Part shown: positions 10,877 to 19,924 of the stretch, piece after piece
Position numbering within the stretch: the first letter of the stretch is position 1
How the letters are laid out: each line of letters begins with the position of its first letter
Assembly: GCF_003989795.1 (NCBI RefSeq)
Contig: NZ_RZHG01000026.1
Span: 1-64,000 of the forward strand
Direction of reading: 5' to 3'
Length of the DNA stretch: 64,000 bases
Source of the DNA: Vreelandella andesensis
GTDB taxonomy: Bacteria; Pseudomonadota; Gammaproteobacteria; Pseudomonadales; Halomonadaceae
Program-made: the position numbers and the translations under genes
The notes under the pieces: model-generated
Databases searched by the model: none
What the model was told of the DNA's origin: nothing
The model's input: only the letters and a program-made list of their open reading frames with translations

Positions 10877-10888
10877 TCATATATATGA
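10877..10888. promoter_or_regulatory. Palindrome TCATATATATGA (copy 1)
   Basis: Perfect 12-bp palindrome, part of a 14-bp block ACTCATATATATGA repeated exactly at 18849-18862 upstream of the GntR-type gene. Two exact copies in the two control regions of the same island point to a shared operator, most simply for the GntR-type regulator. The assignment to a regulator is inference. Confidence 0.55.
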
Positions 10889-10944
10889 ATTGTCCAGAAA
10901 AAAATTCCATCTTCTTGAAGCAAGCCTGATGGCAGCATACAAAA

Positions 10945-10962
10945 AAAAGGAAAAATCCTTTT
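10945..10962 (+). promoter_or_regulatory. Hairpin over the ribosome-binding site of the LacI-type gene
   Basis: AAAAGGA and TCCTTTT form a perfect 7-bp stem with a four-A loop that ends directly before the ATG at 10963. The only good Shine-Dalgarno sequence (AAAAGGA) lies in the left arm, so folding would mask it and lower regulator synthesis. Confidence 0.45.
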
Positions 10963-11991
10963 ATGAACAAGCCACTAAAAAATATTTTACTGGCGGATGT
11001 CGCACAAGAAGCTGGCGTTTCTACGGCATCAGTATCACGTGTACTGAACCGAGCACCACACGTCAGCAAACAACTTAGATCCCGTGTTGAAACCGCTATC
11101 GAAAAGCTTGGTTATGTCCCCCACGGCTCTGCTCGAGCCCTTGCCTCGCGGCGTATCGGCGCCATTGGGGCGCTGGTCCCTACGTTAGACAATGCTATTT
11201 TCAGTACAGGCATCAACTGTTTGGAACAGCGTCTTAAACATCACGATTACCGTTTGCTGATTGCCACCTACCGCTACGATCTTGATGATGAACTGGAAGC
11301 CTTACACACGCTGATCCAGCAAGGCGTTGATGGCATGGTACTGATCGGCCATGACCATCGACCCAGTGCACTGACAACGCTAACGCGCCGCCAGCTGCCT
11401 TTTTTAACCTGCTGGCACAGCATTGATGATGCCAACTGGCCATCCATTGGCTTTGATAATACGGCACCAGCCCACGCACTGGCCGAACATCTACTGTCGC
11501 TTGGGCATCGCCTGTTAGCCGTGGTCGGCGCGCCAACAGAAGGCAATGACCGCGCTCGCGCCCGCTTACAGGGCTTTATTCAGGCAACCGAGCGGGCTGG
11601 ATGTCCCATACCGCCGGAACGTATCATCACTGTCGCTTACGGCATTGCTGAAGGGTTTCAGGCATTTGAGGCACTGATGCGCCTGAAACCGCCCCCCACC
11701 GCCATACTTTGCGGTAACGACATCCTGGCGTTTGGGGTCATGCTGGCCGCCCAGCGGGCTGGCGTTCGCATACCTGATGACCTTTCGGTCACGGGCTTCG
11801 ATGACCTCCCCCAAGCACGCTTTATGACCCCAGCACTCACCACCGTGGCGGTTCCGGCCGCTGATATCGGGCATCAAGTTGCCGATGCATTAGTGGCCCG
11901 CATCGCGGGCGAAACACCCGCACATCGGCAGTTGCTGGACGCTCCCTTAGTCATCCGCGAATCAACTGGCCCATTAAACACAACCGCTTGA
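10963..11991 (+). CDS. LacI/GalR-family transcriptional regulator
   Basis: 342 aa. The N-terminal LacI helix-turn-helix and hinge read LADVAQEAGVSTASVSRVLN (about residues 9-28), and a sugar-binding-type effector domain follows, with FDNTAPAHALAEHLLSLGH and GFDDLPQARFMTPALTTV typical of GalR/GntR(E. coli)-like members. It is transcribed away from the TRAP unit, and two LacI-type palindromes (7322-7343 and 10841-10854) flank the hps genes. It most likely represses DHPS uptake and oxidation until an intermediate binds. The effector is unknown. Confidence 0.9.
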   Translation: MNKPLKNILLADVAQEAGVSTASVSRVLNRAPHVSKQLRSRVETAIEKLGYVPHGSARALASRRIGAIGALVPTLDNAIFSTGINCLEQRLKHHDYRLLIATYRYDLDDELEALHTLIQQGVDGMVLIGHDHRPSALTTLTRRQLPFLTCWHSIDDANWPSIGFDNTAPAHALAEHLLSLGHRLLAVVGAPTEGNDRARARLQGFIQATERAGCPIPPERIITVAYGIAEGFQAFEALMRLKPPPTAILCGNDILAFGVMLAAQRAGVRIPDDLSVTGFDDLPQARFMTPALTTVAVPAADIGHQVADALVARIAGETPAHRQLLDAPLVIRESTGPLNTTA

Positions 11992-11994
11992 ATG

Positions 11995-12999
11995 TCAGCT
12001 CGCTACCGCATGGCTTTCAAGCGCGGCGACGAGAGAGGTGGACAATGTGATTTGGCCATCACCCTCACGGCGCAGTTGAAAACGACGCTCACCCGGTATG
12101 CGAACGCCGGGCTGTTCCAACATCGCCGCAAACAGACTTTCAGCATGCTCAACAAAGCCCGATGAAAACCGCTGTGGGTCAATCAGCAAAATTAGTTGCG
12201 CAATACCGGGAGGTTTGCCCTCTGCATCAAAAAAGGAGCTGGCCTGAAACCCAAAGTTGCTACCGGTCAGTCCTGCTGTCAGTAGCTCTACCATCAGCGC
12301 TAACGCGGCCCCTTTGGCATCACCGGCGGGCACCATACTGCCTGCCAGCGCGTCTTCCGGATCCGTGGTGGCCTGCCCGTCTATATCTAGCGCCCAGCCT
12401 TCCGGTATCGGCTTACCTTGCAACTTCGCCATCATTACCTTGCCACGCGCCACTTTAGACAGCGACAAATCAATCAGCAGCGGGTCGTCTTCGCGACGTG
12501 GGCAAGCAAAAGCAATCGGGTTGGTGCCAAACAACGGACGCTTTCCGCCCCAGGGGGCCATGGCAGACGGGGCATTACTGAACGCCAGCGCCAGATAACC
12601 CTGCCGAGCAGCCGCTTCCACCGATGCACCGGCCACCCCAAAATGGTGAGAATGTGCGATCGACACGGCCGCCATCCCCAATTGCGCGGCGCATTGATAG
12701 CCCGCTTTAAGCCCCTGCTCTACGGCGGGAAAGGCCAGCCCATAGGCGGCATCAACACGCACCACAGCCCCTTCGGTCTCCACACGAGGGACTGCTGAGG
12801 CATCGACTTTGCCACTTGCTGCCTGATCCAGATAGAAAGGCAGCCGTGATAAGCCATGAGACGGTAAACCATCATGTTCTGCGGCCAGCAAAGCCTCAAC
12901 GGTCGCTGTTGCTTCGGCCTCACCAAATCCACGTCCCCGCATGGCGGCCATGGCCAGATCACGCACGTCGGCGACGCTTAATTTGACGTTGTCAGTCAT
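11995..12999 (-). CDS. comC: (R)-sulfolactate dehydrogenase (ComC-like, Ldh2 family)
   Basis: 334 aa of the malate/L-lactate dehydrogenase type 2 family, an NAD(P)-dependent fold unrelated to classical Rossmann LDHs. Signature parts are GLPSHGLSRLPFYL, IAHSHHFGVAGASVEAAAR (catalytic His region) and FGTNPIAFACPR. It overlaps slcC by 4 bp (ATGA). In Chromohalobacter salexigens SlcC and ComC together invert sulfolactate: SlcC oxidises the (S)-form to sulfopyruvate and ComC reduces it to the (R)-form that SuyAB cleaves. Gene order and pairing here match that scheme. The gene ends 3 bp from the convergent LacI-type regulator gene. Confidence 0.88.
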   Translation of the reverse strand: MTDNVKLSVADVRDLAMAAMRGRGFGEAEATATVEALLAAEHDGLPSHGLSRLPFYLDQAASGKVDASAVPRVETEGAVVRVDAAYGLAFPAVEQGLKAGYQCAAQLGMAAVSIAHSHHFGVAGASVEAAARQGYLALAFSNAPSAMAPWGGKRPLFGTNPIAFACPRREDDPLLIDLSLSKVARGKVMMAKLQGKPIPEGWALDIDGQATTDPEDALAGSMVPAGDAKGAALALMVELLTAGLTGSNFGFQASSFFDAEGKPPGIAQLILLIDPQRFSSGFVEHAESLFAAMLEQPGVRIPGERRFQLRREGDGQITLSTSLVAALESHAVAS

Positions 13000-13934
13000 G
13001 CGCTCACCCCCGCGTGTGCCAGCACATCACGCACATTATCGGCGGTCATCTGACTAATACGGGCATTGGATTCTTCGGTAACACCGGCGATATGAGGCGT
13101 CAGAATAAGGTTGGGCACACCGCCAAGGGCTGAACCTCCTGGCAAGGGCTCCTGTTCAAAGACATCCAGCAGGGCACCGGCCAGCCGATCTTCGCGCAAC
13201 GCCGCTGCCAGGGCCACTTCATCCACGATACCGCCGCGTGCCGCGTTAATCAGGATGGCGCCGGGCTTCATGCGATTCAGTGCGGCATCGTCGATCAGGT
13301 GACGCGTCTCATCTGTCAAGGGAACATGCAAACTAACTGAATCGGCAACTGCCAGCAGGCTATCAAGACTCTCATGACGTTCGACTCCTGCCCATTCTGG
13401 CGCATCCGCCGCTAAGTGAGGATCAAAAGCCACGACTTTCATGTCCAGAGCAAGTGCTCGTCGCGCCGTCTCGCGCGCAATGGCACCAAAACCAACCAAG
13501 CCCAGTGTTGAGCCACTTGCTTCACGTCCAATCAACGCCTGACGAGGCCATTCGCCCGCCAGCATTGGCTGGCTGGAGAAATAGGCATTGCGGCGCAACA
13601 TCAAGATACCGGTCAGTACGTATTCAGCAACTGAACTGCCATTTCCGCCATGGGCCGGCTTAACCGCCACCCCTTGCGCGTCACATGCCTTGAGGTCGAT
13701 ATTATCAAGTCCCACGCCCAGGCGTCCTACCGCCTTCAAGCGGGGAGCCGCCGCCAATAACTCGACATCGACCTGGGTGCGATTGCGCACGATAATGGCG
13801 TCAGCGTCGACGACAGCCTCAAGCAGGGACGAACGGTTATCAACGAGGTTGGTGTCAAAAATGACATCAAATTGCGTTTGAAGGTTCTCGACGGCAGCTT
13901 CGTCCATGAACTCAGAAATCACGATTTTAGTCAT
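12996..13934 (-). CDS. slcC: (S)-sulfolactate dehydrogenase
   Basis: 312 aa of the D-isomer-specific 2-hydroxyacid dehydrogenase (phosphoglycerate dehydrogenase-like) family. The NAD-binding motif GLVGFGAIARETARRAL is near residue 145. The catalytic Arg is in NAARGGIVDE, the Glu in DVFEQEPLPG and the His in LTPHIAGVTEE. It lacks the regulatory ACT domain of SerA. The ribosome-binding site AGGAG is 5 nt before the start. Coupling to comC by a 4-bp overlap and proximity to suyAB and a TTT transporter support oxidation of (S)-sulfolactate to sulfopyruvate. Confidence 0.9.
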   Translation of the reverse strand: MTKIVISEFMDEAAVENLQTQFDVIFDTNLVDNRSSLLEAVVDADAIIVRNRTQVDVELLAAAPRLKAVGRLGVGLDNIDLKACDAQGVAVKPAHGGNGSSVAEYVLTGILMLRRNAYFSSQPMLAGEWPRQALIGREASGSTLGLVGFGAIARETARRALALDMKVVAFDPHLAADAPEWAGVERHESLDSLLAVADSVSLHVPLTDETRHLIDDAALNRMKPGAILINAARGGIVDEVALAAALREDRLAGALLDVFEQEPLPGGSALGGVPNLILTPHIAGVTEESNARISQMTADNVRDVLAHAGVSA

Positions 13935-13966
13935 GAGTACTCCTGTTGTTTTTGCCGGAAACGTTG

Positions 13967-14018
13967 TTATTACCGGGACAGTTTTTATTAGCGGAACAGT
14001 GGTTATTACCGAGGCAGT
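13967..14018. repeat. 18-bp tandem repeat, three copies
   Basis: Three imperfect copies of TTATTACCGGGACAGTnn start at 13967, 13985 and 14003 with an exact 18-bp period. They sit in the 124-bp gap between tctB and slcC, 30-80 bp upstream of the slcC start. They could be tandem regulator sites or simple slippage; I see no inverted symmetry. Confidence 0.75.
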
Positions 14019-14058
14019 CCCGGCAGCAAGGGGTATATATCTCTGCGCAACAAAACGG

Positions 14059-14541
14059 CTACATCCACCACCGCCCTAGCGGTAACGGCACATTTAGCAG
14101 TAAGGCGAAGAGACCGTAGAAAAAAGCCACAAGCAAAGCCCCGGTTACCAGATGTCCGATTAAACGTCGTGTTGTCCAGGGTTGGTATTGAGCCACCATC
14201 ATCAAACTGACAAAACTTGCCAGCCCTGTCAGCAGAAAACCCGCCCATGGCATCACCAACGCCCAGGCGGTCATTACGACTACCAGTAGCACCCGCCTGG
14301 GCGTAGACCCCTTGTCACGCTCCGTATTGCTTAACACCCCGCGCACCACCAGCTGAGCAAGCCGCAGTAACCCCGCAACAATCACCACAATAGCGATGGT
14401 GGCGGGAAATATAGCGCCCAGTTGGCTCATATCCTGGCTTTTCCATAAGCAAATACCTCCAATGCTAATGAACAGCAGCGGCATCAGGAATTCTGAGCGT
14501 GCCGAACACGACGCCTGGAGCTTGGGAATCGCTTTGCTCAT
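14059..14541 (-). CDS. tctB: TTT transporter small membrane subunit (TctB family)
   Basis: 160 aa with four hydrophobic helices (about residues 17-35, 43-66, 85-115 and 130-155), the usual TctB layout. Its start overlaps the tctA stop by 4 bp. Tripartite tricarboxylate transporters take up organic acids with a periplasmic binding protein. Sulfolactate clusters of Chromohalobacter and relatives carry such a system (SlcHFG). It is the last gene of the tctC-A-B order seen here. Confidence 0.87.
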   Translation of the reverse strand: MSKAIPKLQASCSARSEFLMPLLFISIGGICLWKSQDMSQLGAIFPATIAIVVIVAGLLRLAQLVVRGVLSNTERDKGSTPRRVLLVVVMTAWALVMPWAGFLLTGLASFVSLMMVAQYQPWTTRRLIGHLVTGALLVAFFYGLFALLLNVPLPLGRWWM

Positions 14542-16070
14542 GATGAAATCTCCTGTTGGGGATCATCCGCACCGTTCTGATGACGACGCTGGGCTCGGCG
14601 CGCTTTGATAATCGGGTAAAAGACACTGAGGATCGATAAAGCAATGATCGTCAGTGAAATTGGCCCACCAAAGAACATCATTGCGTAGGAGCCGCTTGCA
14701 CGCCCCATCAGGAAGCCCTGCACAAACCCTTGCTCGGCAATGGGCCCCAGAATCAAACCCAGCACGATCGGCGAGGGTTTGAACCCATAGCGATTGAGCA
14801 ACCAACCCACCACCCCTAACGTCAGCATGATGATGACATCACTCACGCTATTGCGAATGGCATAGGTGCCAATTACCGTCATAAAGGCGATGGTAGGCAC
14901 CAGTAACGCTTTGGGAATGGTGATAATGAACTTGAAGGCATAGCGACCAATCAATAACCCCAACGGCAACAGCAGGCAAGTAGCAATAAACAGCCCAGCG
15001 ATAAAGGTGTAGGTGATGCTCGCATTAGTGGTGAAGAGCTCTGGGCCGGTACGAAACCCTTGCACCAACAGCGCCCCCAGAATAACGGCATCCGGCGGTG
15101 TTCCGGGAATCCCCAACACCAGAGTGGGAATGAAGCCACCGCCCACCGTCGCGTTATTGGCGGATTCGGTGGCCAGAACGCCCTGGGGATTTCCCTTTCC
15201 AAAGGAACTGGAATCTTTAGCGGCGCGTCGGGCTTCCGAGTAAGACACCAAACTGGCTATCGACCCGCCAGCCCCCGGCAGAATCGCCACCCCGGTGCCA
15301 ATGGTGGCCGAACGCAATAGGTTCAGTTTGCCTACCCAGGCATGTTTCAAGCCTTCGCGCAAACGGATTCCACGTGGCTCCTCATTGACTTTAAGATGAG
15401 ACTCAGGGGTAGCGACCAGATCAATCAGCACCGGAATACAGTACAGCCCAATTAGCGCCGATACCGTCTCAATGCCGCCAAGCATCACCTGAGAACCAAA
15501 GGTATAACGAATATCGCCCCCCACTACGGCCACGCCAACGGTGGAAAGCAATAAACCAAACCCAGCGCCCATGAAACCTTTCAACGTCGACCCTTCGGAC
15601 AACGCTGAAATCAGCGTCAACCCGAAAATGGCTAGCCAGAAATATTCCACAGGACCGAAGCTCAGCGCCACCTGTGCCAACAGGGGGGCCAACGTCAGCA
15701 AGGCGAGCACGCCGACAAGCCCGCCCACCACTGAAGCCAACGTTGAGAGGGTGACCGCTAGGTCACCATCGCCACGTTTCGCCATCGGGAAGCCATCGAA
15801 CGTTGTCGCTATTGCCGACGGCGTTCCCGGCGTATTAACCAAAATGGCCGAATACGACCCACCATAAATGGCACCGGTATAAATCGCGCCCAACATGATA
15901 AGCGCTGACTCCGGTGTCATACCAAAGGTCACCGGCACAAGCACAGCAACTGCCATGGTGGCCGAAAGTCCTGGCAGCGCCCCGATGATGATTCCCGCAG
16001 CAACACCCAGCAGCGCCAACCCCAGATTCATTGGCGACAAAGCGCCTAATGCATGGCTGAGAATTTCCAT
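14538..16070 (-). CDS. tctA: TTT transporter large membrane subunit (TctA family)
   Basis: 510 aa, about 12 hydrophobic helices, with TctA hallmarks GALPGLSATMAVAVLVPVTFGM (residues about 31-52), GGSYSAILVNTPGTPSAIATTFDG and LGIPGTPPDAVILGALLVQG. It starts 22 bp after tctC behind AGGAG. Neighbouring slcC/comC and suyAB make sulfolactate the expected substrate. The C-terminus (RRAQRRHQNGADDPQQ) is hydrophilic. Confidence 0.94.
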   Translation of the reverse strand: MEILSHALGALSPMNLGLALLGVAAGIIIGALPGLSATMAVAVLVPVTFGMTPESALIMLGAIYTGAIYGGSYSAILVNTPGTPSAIATTFDGFPMAKRGDGDLAVTLSTLASVVGGLVGVLALLTLAPLLAQVALSFGPVEYFWLAIFGLTLISALSEGSTLKGFMGAGFGLLLSTVGVAVVGGDIRYTFGSQVMLGGIETVSALIGLYCIPVLIDLVATPESHLKVNEEPRGIRLREGLKHAWVGKLNLLRSATIGTGVAILPGAGGSIASLVSYSEARRAAKDSSSFGKGNPQGVLATESANNATVGGGFIPTLVLGIPGTPPDAVILGALLVQGFRTGPELFTTNASITYTFIAGLFIATCLLLPLGLLIGRYAFKFIITIPKALLVPTIAFMTVIGTYAIRNSVSDVIIMLTLGVVGWLLNRYGFKPSPIVLGLILGPIAEQGFVQGFLMGRASGSYAMMFFGGPISLTIIALSILSVFYPIIKARRAQRRHQNGADDPQQEISS

Positions 16071-16092
16071 ACGACTCCTTCCCGGGGTCAGA

Positions 16093-17055
16093 TCAGTCGA
16101 TCAGGCCGAGTTCACGAGCAGTAGCCTCGTAAACATCCATTTGCTCCGCCATGAAGGCATCCATTTCATCTAACGGGATATCGAGCAGCACAAAACCCAG
16201 ATCCTGCATTTCCTGTTGGAATTCAGGATGCTGGTTAATCTGTTGGAAAATATCAGAGAGCTTCTGCTGAATGTCGTCAGGCGTTCCCTCTGGCACTGCC
16301 ATACCACGATAGGCACCGCCTACCATGTCATAGCCAAGCTCCCGGAAAGTCGGCACATCAGGGAACATCGGATGACGCTCCTCAGAGGCCACTGCCAGCA
16401 TGCGGACTTTGTCATGATGATTGGCGGCGACTGTCGTGTAGCCCCACTCTGCCTGCACCTGACCACCGAGTAGCGCCGTTACCGCTGCACCGGTTCCCTT
16501 GAAGGGAATATAGGTCGTGGTGACATCAGCTAACTGCTGGAAACGTGTATTTGCGACATCGTTGGCACTGTAGGTACCACTACCGGAGAGGGTTACCGCG
16601 CCCGGCGCTGCCTTGGCAGCTTCAATTAAGTCATCAAGGGTCTGGTGCGGGCTGTCATTGCGCACCAGAATGGCATCTGGCGAATAGTGGAAATAGTGAA
16701 AGTTGCTGAGATCTTCCAGCTGGAAACCGACATCTTTCCCCATCGGTTTGAGGATAATGTGCGGCAAATTAGAGCCCATGATGGTGTAGCCATCCGCCGG
16801 CATACCCGAGAGTTGAGACCAACCCACGGCACCACCGCCGCCCGGCATGTACTGGACGATCAACTGTTCACCGGTGATTTCCTCGAAATACTTCTGCTGC
16901 AGCCGGGCGCTGATATCAGACTCACCGCCTGGGCCAAAGGGAATCACGTACTGGATATCTTTAGATGGAAAATCGTCCGTTTGAGCCATGGTCAGAGCGC
17001 TGACAAGAGATAACCCAAGGCCGGCGGCCAGGCCGATAGATAAAGAAATTCGCAT
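16093..17055 (-). CDS. tctC: TTT transporter substrate-binding protein (TctC/Bug family)
   Basis: 320-aa periplasmic binding protein. A signal peptide covers roughly residues 1-25 (ending LTMAQT). Family motifs are IQYVIPFGPGGESD and YMPGGGGAVGWSQLSGMPADGYT, the loops that grip a carboxylate through water, and VPEGTPDDIQQKL near the C-terminus. First gene of the transporter unit, with a GGAGA site before the start. It is separated from suyB by a terminator-like hairpin (17179-17207), so it is probably transcribed from its own promoter. Confidence 0.93.
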   Translation of the reverse strand: MRISLSIGLAAGLGLSLVSALTMAQTDDFPSKDIQYVIPFGPGGESDISARLQQKYFEEITGEQLIVQYMPGGGGAVGWSQLSGMPADGYTIMGSNLPHIILKPMGKDVGFQLEDLSNFHYFHYSPDAILVRNDSPHQTLDDLIEAAKAAPGAVTLSGSGTYSANDVANTRFQQLADVTTTYIPFKGTGAAVTALLGGQVQAEWGYTTVAANHHDKVRMLAVASEERHPMFPDVPTFRELGYDMVGGAYRGMAVPEGTPDDIQQKLSDIFQQINQHPEFQQEMQDLGFVLLDIPLDEMDAFMAEQMDVYEATARELGLID

Positions 17056-17169
17056 AAATTATTCTCCAAGTATTGTCATTGTCGTTTTTAACTTGCGAGC
17101 AAACAGTACCGACGCTTGCGATAGTCCACGGCACTGGGTGAAAGGCGCTTTTTGTTAAACATTTCTCCT

Positions 17170-17210
17170 AAAAAAAGCGACGCCCAGCCAAATAAAGCAA
17201 GGGCGTCAAA
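17170..17210 (-). terminator. Rho-independent terminator after suyAB
   Basis: On the minus strand GACGCCC and GGGCGTC form a 7-bp stem (17201-17207 and 17179-17185) with a 15-nt loop, followed by GC and a run of seven T. It begins 10 bp after the suyB stop. A run of T before the stem also makes it partly bidirectional. Confidence 0.75.
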
Positions 17211-17216
17211 AAAGCA

Positions 17217-18386
17217 TCAGGCGCTTTCGTAAAGGCGTGTCATAACAAACTCACGATGTCCCAGCGCTTCAGCGGCAGTGTGGCGACCATTGGCGGTACG
17301 CACCATCATTTCCAGCAACGCATCACCAGCCTCATCCATATCCATCTCGCGTCTGACAAGCGGCGTCACATCAACATCAATATGCTCGCTCATTGTCCGC
17401 AGGGTACGCGGGTTAGCACATAGCTTAATCACTGGCAGAATCGGGTTACCGATAACGTTGCCCTGGCCCGTCGGGAAGAAATGCACGACATAGCCCGCCG
17501 CTGCGCATAACGTCACCATCTCGGCAGCTGCGGAAGAAGAATCCATAAACCACAGCCCTGGCCCGGTCGGTGCTTCAGCTTTATCCAGCACACCGTCAAC
17601 CATGCAGCGCTTACCGATCTTCTGAATATTACCCAGCGCCTTCTCTTCGATGGTCGTCAGACCACCTTCAATGTTGCCCTTAGTCGGCTGAGATTCGGAT
17701 AGATCGCTGGTTTTGTAGCGGTCAATCATATTGCTATAACCGTCAAACATCGCCTGGAACTGCTTACGCACTTCAGGCGTCGCGCAACGCTCAGCAACCA
17801 GATGCTCGCCACCCGTCAGTTCAGATGTTTCTCCGAACACTAGCGTACAGCCTGCATCGTAGAGCTTGTCAAACGCGTTACCTGTCGTCGGGCAAGAAGC
17901 CAGACCCGAGGTGGTGTCAGACTCGCCGCACTTGGTAGAGACCCACAGCTCATTGATATCGCACTCTTCGCGCTGCAATTCACTGGCGTGCTGCACAAAC
18001 TCACGAGCTTTCTTAGATGCCGCGCAAATCGTGTTGTGGTCACCGTTCTGCTCAATCCAGAAGCCTTCAACGGGCTTGCCGGTAGCCTTGATGCCATCAA
18101 CCACTTTGTTCGTCCAACCTGGCTCGATACCAATCACGATGACCGCAGCAACGTTCGGGTTACAACCAATACCGATCAACGTACGGAAGTGTAGATCCAA
18201 ATCAGGACCAAACTGCAGACGGCCATAAGCATGCGGCAGTGCCAGAGTTCCCTTGATGTTATTGGCGACGGCCTCAGCGGCAGCGTTGGAAATGTCGTCG
18301 ACCGGCATAACGATGACGTGGTTACGGACACCAACACGTCCGTTCTCGCGACGATAGCCTTGAAACTTGCGACCTGAAATTTCCAT
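17217..18386 (-). CDS. suyB: (R)-sulfolactate sulfo-lyase large subunit
   Basis: 389 aa of the altronate/galactarate dehydratase (UxaA C-terminal) family. SuyAB cleaves (R)-sulfolactate to pyruvate and sulfite, the desulfonating step. Family-like parts are [48 protein letters not shown] and [16 protein letters not shown], rich in metal-binding Cys/His/Glu. I chose ATG 18386 because GAGGTGG sits 6 nt before it; a GTG at 18395 would overlap suyA. It starts 2 nt after the suyA stop. SuyA and SuyB together correspond to the single-chain UxaA split in two. Confidence 0.93.
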   Translation of the reverse strand: MEISGRKFQGYRRENGRVGVRNHVIVMPVDDISNAAAEAVANNIKGTLALPHAYGRLQFGPDLDLHFRTLIGIGCNPNVAAVIVIGIEPGWTNKVVDGIKATGKPVEGFWIEQNGDHNTICAASKKAREFVQHASELQREECDINELWVSTKCGESDTTSGLASCPTTGNAFDKLYDAGCTLVFGETSELTGGEHLVAERCATPEVRKQFQAMFDGYSNMIDRYKTSDLSESQPTKGNIEGGLTTIEEKALGNIQKIGKRCMVDGVLDKAEAPTGPGLWFMDSSSAAAEMVTLCAAAGYVVHFFPTGQGNVIGNPILPVIKLCANPRTLRTMSEHIDVDVTPLVRREMDMDEAGDALLEMMVRTANGRHTAAEALGHREFVMTRLYESA

Positions 18387-18388
18387 TT

Positions 18389-18673
18389 TTACCACCTCTT
18401 GGTTTTAACATTGTGGACGTGCAGGTGTTCACCCTTATTGATCGGCTTGATGGCGCGACCAATATCGACGCTGTACTTCATGACAGCATCATTTTCTGCC
18501 AGATCACGAACCGCCAGCTTATGACCGATCGGAATGGCATCATGAACGGTGCACGTCACCGTCTCGTTACCTTCCATGATCCAACCTGTGACCTCTTGGC
18601 CAGCTTGAATCCCCTCGACCACAATGACCCCGACGCTGTCGTCGGCATCATGTACTATAAAGTCGATGCTCAT
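18389..18673 (-). CDS. suyA: (R)-sulfolactate sulfo-lyase small subunit
   Basis: 94 aa, a SAF-type domain as in the N-terminus of altronate dehydratase: [18 protein letters not shown], then [25 protein letters not shown] and [14 protein letters not shown], the last being the typical end of the SAF domain. GAGAGGAGA lies just before ATG 18673, which is preferred over a TTG at 18688. Translated with suyB. Divergent from the GntR-type gene, with regulatory sites between them. Confidence 0.93.
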   Translation of the reverse strand: MSIDFIVHDADDSVGVIVVEGIQAGQEVTGWIMEGNETVTCTVHDAIPIGHKLAVRDLAENDAVMKYSVDIGRAIKPINKGEHLHVHNVKTKRW

Positions 18674-18973
18674 GGTATCTCCTCTCAACTTGTGAGGTTA
18701 TTAACGTTGTTCCGGTGTCGAATGACAAAACATTCAATGACGGAAACCGCTTACAACATCTATCTAAAACAGCTGTCTACAAAATCTGTCTGCACTAAGC
18801 TGCTTAAAATATTCAAAAGCAATGCGAAGTACATGCTGTAAAACCACTACTCATATATATGACATATGACAGAGGATAGCAAGTCCATGACACATTTTTT
18901 TGATATTATTAGGACAAGCGAAAATAATTGACGGTAATGAATGCCGTATTAGCAGTACTTCAAGGAACCGAAC
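18674..18973. promoter_or_regulatory. Divergent control region suyAB / GntR-type regulator
   Basis: 300 bp without a gene. It holds the perfect palindrome TCATATATATGA (18851-18862) and, nearer suyA, a half LacI-type site CGCTTACAA (18748-18756) whose other half is degraded (about 12 of 16 positions of TTGTAAGCGCTTACAA if the axis is placed between 18749 and its left neighbour). The distal third is AT-rich, as expected of promoters. Confidence 0.5.
18851..18862. promoter_or_regulatory. Palindrome TCATATATATGA (copy 2)
   Basis: Perfect 12-bp palindrome in the block ACTCATATATATGA (18849-18862), identical to 10875-10888. It is 112 bp upstream of the GntR-type start and about 178 bp upstream of suyA. 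Candidate operator of the GntR-type regulator. Confidence 0.55.
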
Positions 18974-19699
18974 ATGAACGCCGACCCAACCCCCAGCTAT
19001 CGCCCGCTTTACCAACAGATCAAGGAAGCCCTACTTTCACGCATCGTGTCAGGCGTTTGGCCACCGGGTACCTTTATTCCCAGTGAGTCCGCTCTGTCAC
19101 AGGAGTACGGCGTCAGCGTAGGAACTCTTCGCAAGGCAGTGGATGCACTCGCCAGTGAGCATGTGGTGATTCGTCATCAAGGCAAAGGCACTGTCGTGGC
19201 CACACATGACAGTGATCGGTCACTCTTCCAGTTTTTTCATTTTGCACGTCACGATGGTACCCGCTCGCTGCCGATTTCACGTGTACTTAAGCGGGAATGC
19301 CGCCCAGCGACGCAGGATGAAGCAAAAGCGTTGGGCATAGAGGAAAACGCAGTGGTCGTACATATTCAGCGGATCAGGGTGCTGGATGATGTGCCCGCAT
19401 TGCTAGAAGACTTGGTGGTTGATGCGATAAGATTTCCGGTACTCGAAAGTGAACCACAAACACTGCCCAACACGCTTTACCAACTCTACCAGCAGAAATT
19501 CGGCCAAAGCGTGGCAAAGGCAGAAGAACGCCTGGTTGCTGTTGCGGCGGGCCCTCAGGAACAGAAACATCTCGGGGTCGAGATCGGTTCACCGCTGCTT
19601 GAAGTCCACCGGATTGCCCGAGGCCTTCAAGGCGAAGCCCTTGAATACCGAGTCTCGCGCTGTGAAACCCACCAGCACTGCTATTGGAACGAGCTTTAA
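18974..19699 (+). CDS. GntR-family (HutC/UTRA) regulator, probable SuyR
   Basis: 241 aa. Winged helix-turn-helix at the N-terminus (PLYQQIKEALLSRIVSGVWPPG, then PSESALSQEYGVSVGTLRKAVDAL and HQGKGTVVA) followed by a UTRA effector domain (about residues 85-235), hence HutC subfamily. The start follows AAGGAACCGAAC. It diverges from suyAB, as regulators of sulfolactate clusters often do, so it probably controls suyAB and, through the shared palindrome at 10877, the hps side. The effector is likely a sulfonate intermediate; not shown by sequence. Confidence 0.9.
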   Translation: MNADPTPSYRPLYQQIKEALLSRIVSGVWPPGTFIPSESALSQEYGVSVGTLRKAVDALASEHVVIRHQGKGTVVATHDSDRSLFQFFHFARHDGTRSLPISRVLKRECRPATQDEAKALGIEENAVVVHIQRIRVLDDVPALLEDLVVDAIRFPVLESEPQTLPNTLYQLYQQKFGQSVAKAEERLVAVAAGPQEQKHLGVEIGSPLLEVHRIARGLQGEALEYRVSRCETHQHCYWNEL

Positions 19700-19852
19700 G
19701 TACCTTATTCAAAATGAATCTTGAGATCAGTTCCATAACTGCCAAGCGATTGGTGTATCTCATTATTAAAGAGATCAGACGCAAGAAATCATTCAGGCAT
19801 GAACCATGCCTACTTAAATGCCTAACGTTGAATCTACAAAAAAATGATTAAA

Positions 19853-19901
19853 AAAAATGCCTCGCCGAATATTTTAATAAAATATTCGGCGAGGCATTTT
19901 T
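19853..19901. terminator. Strong bidirectional hairpin terminator
   Basis: A perfect 23-bp inverted repeat (19853-19875 and 19879-19901) around a 3-nt loop, with GC-rich core GCCTCGCCGAATATTTT and A/T runs on both outer edges. It lies between the convergent GntR-type gene and the last capsule gene and should stop transcription from both sides. Confidence 0.93.
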
Positions 19902-19924
19902 AATAAAACTAAAATAATAATAAC

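Noticed and set aside
12996-13934. serA (phosphoglycerate dehydrogenase)
   Set aside because: No ACT domain, and overlap with a comC-like gene in a sulfonate cluster points to SlcC.
18413-18841. 142-codon plus-strand frame over suyA
   Set aside because: Lies opposite suyA and the divergent promoter; codon pattern is a shadow of suyA.
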